DNA of 64,000 nucleotides from Rhodospirillales bacterium BBD 1991-14 (lineage in GTDB: Bacteria > Pseudomonadota > Alphaproteobacteria > Kiloniellales > Kiloniellaceae): positions 434,001 to 498,000 of the forward strand of contig LYSY01000003.1 of the NCBI GenBank assembly GCA_001657395.1, given 5' to 3'. Made by a program: the position numbers and the translations under genes. The stretch's first letter is position 1; each line of letters starts with the position of its first letter. Positions 56,224 through 64,000 of the stretch are shown piece after piece. The notes beneath the pieces were generated by a model that had not been told where the DNA came from, did not search any database, and saw only the letters and a list, made by a program, of their open reading frames with translations.

Positions 56224-57180
56224 TCAGCTCTCTGCCAGCCAGGCTTTGAGCACCGCCAGCAGAATGGAAAGCGTGACCACCGAAAGGGCGGTGGAGATGA
56301 GGACCGCCGAGGCCGAGCGTGCCAGGTAGATGTTGTACTGCCGGGCCATGATGAAGACGTTGGCGCCGGAGGGGATGGCCGCGGTGAGGATCGCCACGAC
56401 GGCCGCCAGCGGCGGCAGCTCGAAGACGTAGAAGGCCATCACCGCCATGATCGCCGGATGGACCAGCAGCTTCATGACCACGATGGCGAGAGTCTCCTTC
56501 AGGTCGCCGGCGATGGTGAAGCCGGTCAGCGAGGCGCCGAGGGCAAAGAGCGCACAGGGCGCCGCGGCGCCGCCCAGCAGCACCAGGAAGCGGTCGGCCG
56601 GCGCCGGCAGTGCGAGGTCCGAGGCGCCGTAGGCGATTCCGGCGAGCAGGGCCAGGATGATGGGGTTGATCGCCAGGGCCTTGGCCGCGTTCGCCATCAT
56701 CGTCCCCCAGCCCACCCCGCCTTCTCCCCGCGCGCTACGGCCCAGTTCGATCAGCACGGTGATCACCGGAAAGATCAGGATCGCATGGAAGGTGATGATC
56801 AGCATGAGCTGCAGGCCGCCTTCCTCGCCCAGGGCGGTGAAGATCAGCGGAATACCCAGCAGCACGGTGTTGGAGAAGATCGAGCCCATGCCGAAGAGCG
56901 TGCGCTCGGCAAGCCCGGTACGGAACAGCAGCAGGGCCAGGCCCCAGGCCAGGATGAAGGTGACGAGCACCGCGCTCAGGTAGGCGCCGGCGATGGTGAA
57001 CTCGATCGGCCCCAGCCCGCGCGCCATGGAGCGGAACAGCAGGGCGGGAATCGCGAAGTAGAAGACAAAGGTGTTGAGGCCCTTGATCGCCTCCTCGCTC
57101 ATCCAGCCTCTGCGCCCGACCAGGTAGCCGCAGAGGATCAGGCCGAAGATCGGCAGGACCGTTTCAAGAATGCTTTGCAT
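56224..57180 (-). CDS. AEC family transporter
   Basis: 318 residues from the ATG giving MQSILETVLPIFGLILCGYL; the frame extends 52 codons upstream through Pro/Arg-rich sequence that is not conserved. Ten predicted membrane helices in two halves with a central NPIILALLAGIAYG motif and IPSGANVFIMARQYN, as in the auxin efflux carrier family. Bacterial members export malonate, malate or amino acids; substrate unknown. Confidence 0.9.
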   Translation of the reverse strand: MQSILETVLPIFGLILCGYLVGRRGWMSEEAIKGLNTFVFYFAIPALLFRSMARGLGPIEFTIAGAYLSAVLVTFILAWGLALLLFRTGLAERTLFGMGSIFSNTVLLGIPLIFTALGEEGGLQLMLIITFHAILIFPVITVLIELGRSARGEGGVGWGTMMANAAKALAINPIILALLAGIAYGASDLALPAPADRFLVLLGGAAAPCALFALGASLTGFTIAGDLKETLAIVVMKLLVHPAIMAVMAFYVFELPPLAAVVAILTAAIPSGANVFIMARQYNIYLARSASAVLISTALSVVTLSILLAVLKAWLAES

Positions 57181-57319
57181 GGGCTGGGGGCACGGGTGGG
57201 GACATAGAGGGAGTGTCGGCCTCTGCGTGGCGGGCCTTGCGAAGGGCCCCTGAACAGGCTGGCGGCTGGGGGTGCGATGCGGCTGGAGCCGGAACCGGCG
57301 ATGCGCCAAGATAGCACCC

Positions 57320-57529
57320 ATGGATCCAAAACTCACGGCCTGGCTGATTCTGGGTTTCGGCTATCTGCTGCCGCTGGCCCATGTGCTGATCTCGCCGCGC
57401 TCCGGGGGCTGGCGCCCGCCGCCAGGCAGCGGCTGCCCGCTGGGGCCGCGCGCCGGCTGGATCGTGCTGGTGCTGCTGCTGGGGCCGATCGGCTGGCTGA
57501 TGTTCTGGCGCAGCCGGCGGCGCGTCTGA
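57320..57529 (+). CDS. Small membrane protein, PLDc_N-like
   Basis: 69 residues with two membrane helices (TAWLILGFGYLLPLAHVLIS, GWIVLVLLLGPIGWLMFWRS). The second half resembles the short PLDc_N (phospholipase D nuclease N-terminal) domain often found alone. Divergent from the AEC transporter. No strong ribosome site, and no function beyond the fold. Confidence 0.6.
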   Translation: MDPKLTAWLILGFGYLLPLAHVLISPRSGGWRPPPGSGCPLGPRAGWIVLVLLLGPIGWLMFWRSRRRV

Positions 57530-57607
57530 ATTCCTTCTCAGGGAAGGCCCGCAACCCTCGTCAGGGCCCTTGCGGCGAATCGTGTTTTGTCACAGGCTTG
57601 CGGGCGA

Positions 57608-57790
57608 TGGTTCCGCCAGGCCGAACGCACGGCGGATCAAAAGGGAACACGGTGAGGCGTACCCATCAGGGACCGAGACCGTGGCTGCCCCCGCAACTGT
57701 AAGCGGCGAGCGATACCCGAAGCGCCACTGGCCCGCCCAAGGGCCGGGAAGGCGGGTAAAGCGTCAAGCCGCAAGCCAGGAGACCTGCCA
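57608..57790 (+). promoter_or_regulatory. Cobalamin (B12) riboswitch
   Basis: The B12-box GCAAGCCAGGAGACCTGCC is at ~57771-57789. Upstream are the canonical GGGAACACGGTG (near 57643), GAGACCGTGGCTGCCCCCGC and AACTGTAAGCGG segments. The element ends 70 bp before the ATG of the permease gene. When cobalamin binds, expression of the transporter should fall. Confidence 0.95.
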
Positions 57791-57859
57791 TCACCAAGCC
57801 GGCGCCGCGGGCGCCTCGATCCAACGACTCCGCACGGTGGGTGCGGAAGGGGGAAAACC

Positions 57860-58552
57860 ATGCATATCGAACCGGGCATCGTCGACGGTGCCAAAATCGT
57901 CCTCAGCTACGCAACCGCCGCGGCGGCCTTCGGCCTGGCCGGCAAGCTCGCAGTGGACACCATCCGCCGCGACGGCGGCATCAGCGCGCTCACCCTGCGC
58001 AGTGTCGTCACCACCGCGCTGGTGTTCTGCTTCTTCGAGGTGCTGCCGCACTTTCCCGTGGGAGTGTCCGAGGTCCACTTCATACTCGGATCGACGCTCT
58101 ACCTGATATTCGGCGCCGGCCCGGCCGCCATCGGGCTGGCCGGGGGTCTGCTGCTTCAGGGCCTTCTCTTTGCGCCGGCGGATCTGCCGCAGTACTTCGT
58201 CAACATCACGACGCTGATCGTGCCGCTCTGGGCCGTCAGCCTGCTGGCCAAGCGCATCATTCCGGCGGATACACCTTACGTCGAGGTGACCTACTGGCAG
58301 GCCCTGGCGCTCTCCACGGCCTACCAGGGCGGCATCGTCGCCTGGGTTGCCTTCTGGGCCTTCTATGGGCAGGGCTTCGGGGCGGCCAACGTCGCGGCGG
58401 TGACGTCCTTCGGCGGCGCCTACATGCTCGTCATCATCCTCGAACCGCTGGCCGATCTGGCGGTGCTGGCCGCGGCGAAGGCGCTGGCTCCGCTCAGCCG
58501 GATCAGCCGGAGCGGCCTGCTCTACAACCGCCTGCACCACCCGGCGACCTGA
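57860..58552 (+). CDS. CbiM-like energy-coupling factor transporter permease
   Basis: 230 residues with about six membrane helices. N-terminal MHIEPG with the metal-binding His2, and HFPVGVSEVHFILGSTLYLI, are CbiM/NikM family features. Good ribosome site (GGGGGAAAACC). Under a B12 riboswitch, so most likely imports cobalt for cobalamin synthesis. No CbiN, CbiQ or CbiO gene is adjacent; partners must lie elsewhere. Confidence 0.88.
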   Translation: MHIEPGIVDGAKIVLSYATAAAAFGLAGKLAVDTIRRDGGISALTLRSVVTTALVFCFFEVLPHFPVGVSEVHFILGSTLYLIFGAGPAAIGLAGGLLLQGLLFAPADLPQYFVNITTLIVPLWAVSLLAKRIIPADTPYVEVTYWQALALSTAYQGGIVAWVAFWAFYGQGFGAANVAAVTSFGGAYMLVIILEPLADLAVLAAAKALAPLSRISRSGLLYNRLHHPAT

Positions 58553-58562
58553 CGCGGCACTT

Positions 58563-58606
58563 CCGGCGGCCCCGCTTCGTTCCTTCGAGGGCGGCGGGGC
58601 CGCCGG
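58563..58606 (+). terminator. Long GC hairpin after CbiM-like gene
   Basis: Perfect 13-bp stem CCGGCGGCCCCGC/GCGGGGCCGCCGG with an 18-nt loop, 10 bp past the stop. No T-run, so a weak or Rho-assisted terminator, or an mRNA 3' stabiliser. Confidence 0.5.
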
Positions 58607-58692
58607 GTCCGCGGTTCGGCTGGCTATCCCTCGTCCCAGTCAATAGCTGTCCCGGGATACGGACGGGCAGCAAAGGTCCAGCAGCGCGTCCC

Positions 58693-60930
58693 TCAGTCGG
58701 GGCCGCGCACGGGCATGATGGCACCGGGCGCCGGCTTGACGAACCGCTGAATCACCAGGGTTCCAGCGGCCAGGCCGATACCGATGATGTCGGACAGAAT
58801 TCCCCCTTCGATCATGAAGAGCGCCGCAACGATCAGGGACACGCGCAGGAACCAGACCGTGCGCGCGCCCAGGAACCAGCCCTGCACACCGGACGACAGC
58901 AGGAACACGCCGGCCACCGCCGTTATGAACGCCCGCCCCACTTCGAAAGTGCTGCCCTCCATCAGGATCGCCGAGTTGTAGAAGAACATGAAGGGCACGA
59001 TGAAGGCGGCAATACCGATCTTGAAGGAGGCGACGGACGTCTCCATCGGGTTGGCGCCGGAGATCCCGGCGGCGGCATAGGATGCCAAAGCGACCGGAGG
59101 CGTGATGGCCGAAACGACGGCAAAGTAGAAGACGAAGAAATGCGCTGTCAGGGCCGGAATACCCAGCTCGATCAACCCGGGGGCCACAACCGATGCGGCC
59201 ACCGCGTAAGCCGCGGTTGTCGGCATGCCCATACCAAGCAGGATGGCGATGCACATGGCGAAGAACAGGGCCAGAAGCTGGGAGGCTTCGGCAAGCCCCA
59301 GCAGCAGGTTCGAAAACCGCGCCCCGACGCCGGTCAGTGAGATCACCCCGACGATGATGCCGGCACAGGCGCAGACGGCGATGATCTGCACCGACATCAT
59401 GCCGGCGATCTCGAACGCCTTGGCAATGGACCGCGGCCCCATGCGGTAGGGCGTGAGCCAGCTCACCACCGCGGCTGCAGCGGTCGCGAGTGTGCCGGCA
59501 CGGATAACCGAATAGCCCATGAAGAGCGCCGCGATCAGAATGATGATCGGCAGGAACAGGAAGACCCGCCGCGACATCTCGCGCAGCTTGGGCAGTTCAT
59601 CATCGCGCATGCCGCGCATGCCGAGCTTTGCGGCCTCGAAATCGACCATGAAGTAGATCGACACGAAGTAGAGAATCGCCGGAATGATCGCAGCGACCGC
59701 AATCTCGGTGTAGGGAATGCCGGTGATCTCCGCCATGATGAAGGCGCCCGCCCCCATGATGGGGGGCATGATCTGCCCGCCGGTCGAGGCCGCGGCCTCG
59801 ATCGCCCCGGCGGTCTTGCGGTGATAACCGACCTTCTTCATCAGCGGGATGGTGAGCGAGCCCGTGGCGACCACGTTGCCGGCTGAGGTTCCGTTGATCA
59901 TTCCCATCAGGCCGCTGGCGAAGATCGCCACCTTGGCCGGGCCGCCCCGCGCCCGGCCGGCTGCCGCGAAGGCAAAGTTGACGAAGTAGGCGCCAACCTT
60001 GGAGGCCTGGAGAAACGCGGCGAAGATGATGAAGAGAATGATGTAGGTGGAGGAGACAGCGGTCGTCGGTCCAAGAATGCCGGCGTCCGTGTAGACCTGG
60101 CTGAAGAAGCGCTGCCAGGTGATCGCCGGCGCGCTGAGAAAGCCCGGCAGGTACTGCCCGGTAAAGACGTAAACCAGAAAGATGCCGGCGATGATGACCA
60201 ACGCCAGCCCGGCGACACGACGGGTCAGTTCCATGATCAGGATCGTGCCCGCGACCGCTGCGATGGAAATGCCGATCGGCGCAAAGGGCGTTCCCGTGGA
60301 GTTGCGCATCAAGGTGCCGTAGATCGCAATCAGGTAGGTGGCCACGGCCACGCCGCAGACCGCGAGAACGATGTCCGGGAAGGCAAAATGGCTGCGCTCG
60401 CGCCGGTCGGCCCAGGAGAGCAGGACAGCCCCGACCGTCGACAGCATCAGCGGCAAGCCGAAAAGCCAGGTCTCCTTGAACTTGATGCCTTCATCGATGC
60501 CGTTCCACATCACGCCGCCGGCGATATCGACAGCGAAGGAGAGCGCCATGCCAAGAGCAAAGAGCGCCGGCAGCATCAGCACATAGGCCAGGTAGTCCGG
60601 CAGCCGGGTTTCGTTCGCGGGACCGCTGGCGAAGCCGCGCGCCGAGAACAGTATGAAACCGAGACCCAGTGCCCCGGCGATATGCACGATGCGGAAGTTC
60701 CAGGTCTCCATGGGGAAAACCGGAAGGAAGGGAAGATCCACCAGGCCGCCGGTCATGGCGCTGAGAGACAGACCGTTCAGCGCGGCCATGTGGAAGCCTG
60801 CATAGACCGCGGCCAAGGCAGCGACCACAAGATGCGCCCGGCCTTCGAACAAGCGCCGATTGCTCTCGACGGTCTCTTCGTCGACCCCTTTGACTGTGAT
60901 TGGGCTCTCAGTTTCAGTTTGGTTCGTCAC
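58693..60930 (-). CDS. TRAP transporter fused permease (DctQM type, TAXI system)
   Basis: 745 residues, about 18 membrane helices. The N-terminal ~230 residues carry the small (DctQ-like) part; the rest is the large DctM part with FASGLMGMINGTSAGNVVAT, GAIEAAASTGGQIMPPIMGA and GMGMPTTAAYAVAASVVAPG. Secondary, ion-driven uptake with a periplasmic binding protein. Lies 154 bp after the TAXI binding-protein gene across an internal terminator. Confidence 0.95.
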   Translation of the reverse strand: MTNQTETESPITVKGVDEETVESNRRLFEGRAHLVVAALAAVYAGFHMAALNGLSLSAMTGGLVDLPFLPVFPMETWNFRIVHIAGALGLGFILFSARGFASGPANETRLPDYLAYVLMLPALFALGMALSFAVDIAGGVMWNGIDEGIKFKETWLFGLPLMLSTVGAVLLSWADRRERSHFAFPDIVLAVCGVAVATYLIAIYGTLMRNSTGTPFAPIGISIAAVAGTILIMELTRRVAGLALVIIAGIFLVYVFTGQYLPGFLSAPAITWQRFFSQVYTDAGILGPTTAVSSTYIILFIIFAAFLQASKVGAYFVNFAFAAAGRARGGPAKVAIFASGLMGMINGTSAGNVVATGSLTIPLMKKVGYHRKTAGAIEAAASTGGQIMPPIMGAGAFIMAEITGIPYTEIAVAAIIPAILYFVSIYFMVDFEAAKLGMRGMRDDELPKLREMSRRVFLFLPIIILIAALFMGYSVIRAGTLATAAAAVVSWLTPYRMGPRSIAKAFEIAGMMSVQIIAVCACAGIIVGVISLTGVGARFSNLLLGLAEASQLLALFFAMCIAILLGMGMPTTAAYAVAASVVAPGLIELGIPALTAHFFVFYFAVVSAITPPVALASYAAAGISGANPMETSVASFKIGIAAFIVPFMFFYNSAILMEGSTFEVGRAFITAVAGVFLLSSGVQGWFLGARTVWFLRVSLIVAALFMIEGGILSDIIGIGLAAGTLVIQRFVKPAPGAIMPVRGPD

Positions 60931-61026
60931 AGCCCCCTCCCCTTTTGGTCGTCAGTCTGCCTGAGCGGTTCCAGAATGCCAGCGCTTATTCCCGTCCCAG
61001 GTGCGGGTAAACACATGTGGCCGCTC

Positions 61027-61060
61027 AAAAAAGGGGCCGCCTCGCAGAGCAAGGCGGCCC
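61027..61060 (-). terminator. Terminator between TAXI protein and TRAP permease
   Basis: 9-bp perfect stem GGGCCGCCT/AGGCGGCCC with a 9-nt loop, and TTTTTT on the minus strand (61027-61032). It lies 25 bp past the binding-protein stop and 97 bp before the permease start: a partial terminator would give more binding protein than permease. Confidence 0.85.
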
Positions 61061-61084
61061 ATATCCGCTAACGGACAACGAGGC

Positions 61085-62065
61085 TCAGCCGCCGTGAACC
61101 ATGTCAGCGGCGATCGAGGCGCCGTTCTCGTTGAACCACTTGGCCGCACCCGGATGCCACTTCATCACTTCGTTCTTGTCCCAGTTCTCGGGCAGCGTCG
61201 AACGGGCGGCACGGTGGATGGTGACCATACGATCGTTGTCGGACATCACCACATTGACCACCGCGTAGACGAAGTCTTCCGGCAGATCGCAGTTGGCAAT
61301 CGCGAAGTTCCACATGGAGACCGAACGCGCATCGCTGTCCAAGGTGGTGTAGGTATCAGAAGCGATGTCGAAGGAGGAGACGGGGAAGGTCTCGAGGATC
61401 GTTGCCTGTTCTTCCGCGGTGAACTCAATGATGTTCACGTCGGTCTGCACTTCGAGCTGGCTGACCGCGGGCACCGGCACGCCGGCCGCAAAGGCAATCA
61501 CGTCGAGCAGGCCGTCCTGAAGCTGGCCACCCAGATCCGACCAGCCGCCGTTGCGGCGCTCGAAGTTGACGCCGAGCGCCTCCATCATACGGGGGAAGTA
61601 GGTGTCCGATGTCGAACCCGCCGGGCCGAAACCGATGCGGGCACCGTCAGGAATGTCCTTGACGGAAGCAATGCCGGAAGACGACAGGGCGGTGATCGAA
61701 AACGGCGTCTGATACATCGGGAACATGGCGCAGGCATTGGTCATCTGCAGGCCCGGGGCGATGGGGTTGGTGCCCTGAATCGACTCCGCCGCAGGACCCA
61801 TGGTCGTCATGCCAAAGGCCGCATCGCCGGTGTGCACCAGCGCCATGTTCTGCATGGGGCCGCCGGTGACCTCGCCACCGCCGGAAATGCCCAGTTCCTC
61901 GGCTACGAGGTTGGCCCAGCCCGAACCGTAGGCGAAGTAGGTCCCGCCTTGCGAGGCCGTACCAACGGTGAAGCTCTCCGGCCACCCCGCGCGATCCTGG
62001 GCAAAGCCCGTTGTTGCGGTGAGGGCGATGGCAACGGCAGTGCCAGCGAATACCGAAAATCTCAT
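61085..62065 (-). CDS. TAXI family TRAP transporter solute-binding protein
   Basis: 326 residues. Signal peptide (SVFAGTAVAIALTATTGFAQ). Two-lobed binding protein: SFTVGTASQGGTYFAYGSGW, the TAXI start motif, GGPMQNMALVHTGDAAFGMT and DGARIGFGPAGSTSDTYFPR. TAXI systems carry C4-dicarboxylates, glutamate or similar acids; the ligand here is unknown. Works with the permease downstream. Confidence 0.95.
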   Translation of the reverse strand: MRFSVFAGTAVAIALTATTGFAQDRAGWPESFTVGTASQGGTYFAYGSGWANLVAEELGISGGGEVTGGPMQNMALVHTGDAAFGMTTMGPAAESIQGTNPIAPGLQMTNACAMFPMYQTPFSITALSSSGIASVKDIPDGARIGFGPAGSTSDTYFPRMMEALGVNFERRNGGWSDLGGQLQDGLLDVIAFAAGVPVPAVSQLEVQTDVNIIEFTAEEQATILETFPVSSFDIASDTYTTLDSDARSVSMWNFAIANCDLPEDFVYAVVNVVMSDNDRMVTIHRAARSTLPENWDKNEVMKWHPGAAKWFNENGASIAADMVHGG

Positions 62066-62213
62066 TTAGAACTCCCTATACGGTTTTGCACAGCTCGCAA
62101 GCTGAGCGGTTTGATTGATACGATCGCTGTAGGTACCTCTTTCCCAGGCTGCTGATTCTTGTTGATTTATACCCGCAGCCGTCACTCTCCACCCAGGGCG
62201 GAGCAATTCCCGA

Positions 62214-62222
62214 GCTTTGCAA
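62214..62222. promoter_or_regulatory. TTTGCAA motif upstream of TAXI gene
   Basis: CTTTGCAAG is a palindrome centred on the TTTGCAA(A) core that RamB/PccR-type ScfR-family regulators are known to bind. It lies ~150 bp upstream of the TAXI start; a second copy is at 62514-62520. The adjacent regulator is of this family. Confidence 0.45.
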
Positions 62223-62341
62223 GCTTCGGAGAACCGCTTCGTCTGAGGTGTCTTGAAGAAATCGATGCAGCCATGGCGCAGCGCCCATGTCCGGCGCGCA
62301 GCAACGCCGCCCCCGTCCTGTGTCTCATACGTCTGCAGTGA

Positions 62342-62357
62342 GCGCCCCTGAGGGCGC
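62342..62357. other. Short GC hairpin in TAXI / ScfR intergenic region
   Basis: GCGCCC-CTGA-GGGCGC, a 6-bp perfect stem. The 635-bp gap 62066-62700 also holds two TTTGCAA sites and a 10-bp tandem repeat; no credible ORF. Confidence 0.35.
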
Positions 62358-62513
62358 ATCGCAACTCTCTAAGACGGGGTCGGCGCAGTTGACGAGACTG
62401 CGTCAGAAGCCACGGCAGCCGCCATGGCCGTCGGATAGGTGTTCACTGCTTTCCTCCCGTTTCGTGTTTCGCACCGGGATTGATCTCCCGAAGACCGGCA
62501 CGTTGACCGAAGC

Positions 62514-62520
62514 TTTGCAA
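62514..62520. promoter_or_regulatory. Second TTTGCAA motif in TAXI / ScfR gap
   Basis: AGCTTTGCAACC, a second copy of the core, ~300 bp from the first. Two copies in a gap next to an ScfR-like gene favour a real site over chance, but the 7-bp core alone is weak. Confidence 0.35.
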
Positions 62521-62663
62521 CCGGCATGCCAAAACGCTGCTTGCCGTCAAAGTTCTATTAAGTTCTTGATGAGTCAATGCCCCATCGGCCCCTTCCGCCA
62601 CCCGGGCCGCAACGCCATGTTACCCGACCTACCCAAGGCCGGCTACGGGTGTGTGGATTCCTA

Positions 62664-62693
62664 CACATCCGGCCACATCCGGCCACATCCGGC
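62664..62693. repeat. 10-bp tandem repeat (3 copies)
   Basis: CACATCCGGC three times in a row just before the regulator's 3' end. Function unknown. Confidence 0.7.
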
Positions 62694-62700
62694 GGTTGCC

Positions 62701-64000
62701 CTAGCTTTCGTAACGGGTGTTACCGCGGCGCTTGGTGTCGATGGGCAGTTCGATGAACAACGGCTGGTGGGCGCGCTGGGAGCAGGCTTGGCGCGGGCAG
62801 AGGTGGCAGTTGATGCCGATTGGGCTGAACAGCCCCGCCTCCTCGGTATTGAAGGGCGCGGCGTAGGCCAGGCGGTGGGCATGGCGCATCTCGCAGCCCA
62901 GCGAAAGCACGAGCCTGCGGTCCTGGGTATCGCGGCTGAAGACCGGCCGCTCGGTGGTGCGGCTGATGGTGAAGAATCGCTCGCCGTCGGGCAGTTCGAC
63001 GAACTGCGGCACGATCACACCCGGCGTGCGGAAGGCGGTATGAATGTTCCAGACCGGGCAGGCGCCGCCGTGCTCGGCGATCTGAAAGGAGGTGGCGTTG
63101 AAGCGCTTGGTGACGTTGCCCGCCTTGTCGACGCGCAGAAAAAAGAACGGCACGCCCCGTGCGCCCTCGCGCTGCAGCGTGGTCAGGCGGTGGCAGACCT
63201 GCTCGAAGGACACGCCGAAGGCCGCGGCCAGGCGATCGATGTCATAGTGGCTCTCCTCGGCGGCGGCGTAAAAGGGCGCATAGGGCATCAGGAAGGCGGA
63301 GGCGAAGTAGTTCGCCAGTTCGACATGGCAGCGCGCCAGCCCGACCTCGGAGCGGACCGCGCTGCCGGCGGTCAGCCCCTCCAGCACATGCGGCAGTTCC
63401 ACCAGGCAGAGCACGTGCGCCAACTGGAACACCCGGTTCTGGTGGTCGAGCGCCTCTGAAAGCCGGACGAGGCCCGCCGCCTCGTCGTGGATGCGCAGCG
63501 CCTGGCTCATCTCCTCGACCGGCGCGGTCTGGACGGAGATGCCGTGGACCTTGCGCAGGCGCGCCTTCAGAACCGCATAGACGTCGTCGACGTCGCAGGG
63601 CTCGGCAGCGCGCAGTTCCTCCGCCGCGGTCTCCAGTTCGGCGAAGTGGTTGGCGTGATCGCGGAAGAAATCGTGGATGATGGTCTCCGGCGAGGTGGCC
63701 AGGATGTCGTCGGGCATCCGCTCGTTGCCGAGACGCATCATCTTCTCCAGCGCCGTACGGTGGCTGCGGTAGAGCTGGAGGAAACTCTCGACCAAGCGCG
63801 GTGCGTGGTCGATGGCGGCGCGCAGCTCCTGCAGGTCCGGCGGCGCCGTGCCGAAGGCCGGGTCCTGCAACGCACTGCGCAGATCGGCCAGGCGGGTCGA
63901 GGACTCGTCCTTGATGAGATCGCGCCAGTCGACGCCGTAGGCATCCGACAGCGCCATCAACATCTGCACCGAGAGGCTGCGCTGATTGTTCTCCAGCAGG
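62701..64000 (-). CDS. ScfR-like XRE regulator with ImmA/IrrE-type and DUF2083 domains, 5' end outside window
   Basis: 433 residues visible; the frame continues past the right edge (…LLENNQRSLSVQMLMALSDA is the end of an XRE helix-turn-helix). The middle holds an IrrE-like region (RCHVELANYFASAFLMPYAP, AAAFGVSFEQVCHRLTTLQR). The C-terminus is DUF2083-type, with clustered cysteines (GINCHLCPRQACSQRAHQP). This layout is that of RamB, PccR and related short-chain acyl-CoA-responsive regulators. A role in controlling the TAXI-TRAP genes is inferred from context and the TTTGCAA sites. Confidence 0.85.
   Translation of the reverse strand, partial: LLENNQRSLSVQMLMALSDAYGVDWRDLIKDESSTRLADLRSALQDPAFGTAPPDLQELRAAIDHAPRLVESFLQLYRSHRTALEKMMRLGNERMPDDILATSPETIIHDFFRDHANHFAELETAAEELRAAEPCDVDDVYAVLKARLRKVHGISVQTAPVEEMSQALRIHDEAAGLVRLSEALDHQNRVFQLAHVLCLVELPHVLEGLTAGSAVRSEVGLARCHVELANYFASAFLMPYAPFYAAAEESHYDIDRLAAAFGVSFEQVCHRLTTLQREGARGVPFFFLRVDKAGNVTKRFNATSFQIAEHGGACPVWNIHTAFRTPGVIVPQFVELPDGERFFTISRTTERPVFSRDTQDRRLVLSLGCEMRHAHRLAYAAPFNTEEAGLFSPIGINCHLCPRQACSQRAHQPLFIELPIDTKRRGNTRYES

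Noticed and set aside
62066-62359. Short minus-strand ORFs upstream of the TAXI gene
   Set aside because: They run through the presumed promoter region with unconvincing composition; no homologous motif.

Overview
The window is GC-rich, densely coded bacterial DNA. Gene content and order point to an alphaproteobacterium of the Rhodospirillales/Rhodovibrionales type. The signs are a ruvCAB-ybgC-tolQRAB-pal-cpoB-tilS-ftsH-folP-glmM block, zapA-6S RNA-fau synteny, an RcdA-like DUF1465 protein, a TAXI-type TRAP transporter and an ScfR-like regulator. The genus cannot be fixed from the sequence alone.

Layout. 1-5 kb: an AraC regulator cut by the window edge, an SRPBCC protein, an exported beta-propeller protein, a divergent XRE-cupin regulator / Asp-Glu racemase pair with a palindromic operator candidate, and a conserved hypothetical. 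5-21.9 kb (minus strand): one long housekeeping run reading yebC, ruvCAB, ybgC, tolQRAB, pal, cpoB, tilS, ftsH, folP, glmM, lrgA, lrgB, covering Holliday-junction processing, envelope integrity, tRNA modification, proteolysis, folate and peptidoglycan precursor supply. 22-25 kb: a YmdB-type phosphoesterase, fau, 6S RNA, zapA and a DUF4164 protein. 25.3-32.4 kb (plus): tkt, class I aldolase, gap, a hypothetical, a possible 30-residue ORF, thiE-like, efp and suhB; pgk is absent. 32.5-38.6 kb: an OmpA-like protein and a MotA/MotB-like pair split by a 258-bp element with perfect 21-bp terminal inverted repeats, then ndh. 38.7-48.9 kb: MFS/TetR, an ankyrin-glyoxalase fusion, hydrolase, ABC exporter, rpmE, rcdA, hsp20 and fetAB.

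49-52.5 kb is the clearest accessory region. A thioesterase gene has been invaded: 50-bp near-identical direct repeats (47/50) flank about 1.5 kb of AT-richer DNA carrying one unknown membrane-anchored protein. The 5' end of the thioesterase has been replaced in frame, while its original 5' end lies orphaned at the far junction. A second AT-richer, membrane-anchored unknown starts 2 nt after the stop of the neighbouring alpha/beta-hydrolase. The insert holds no recognisable recombinase.

52.5-64 kb: metY with a structured leader, a candidate three-hairpin small RNA, a DUF6152/DUF6644 pair, a 2'-5' RNA ligase-like protein, an AEC transporter, a cobalamin riboswitch controlling a CbiM-like permease, a TAXI-TRAP transporter with an internal terminator, and an ScfR-like regulator running off the right edge. 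No tRNA, rRNA or CRISPR array was seen.
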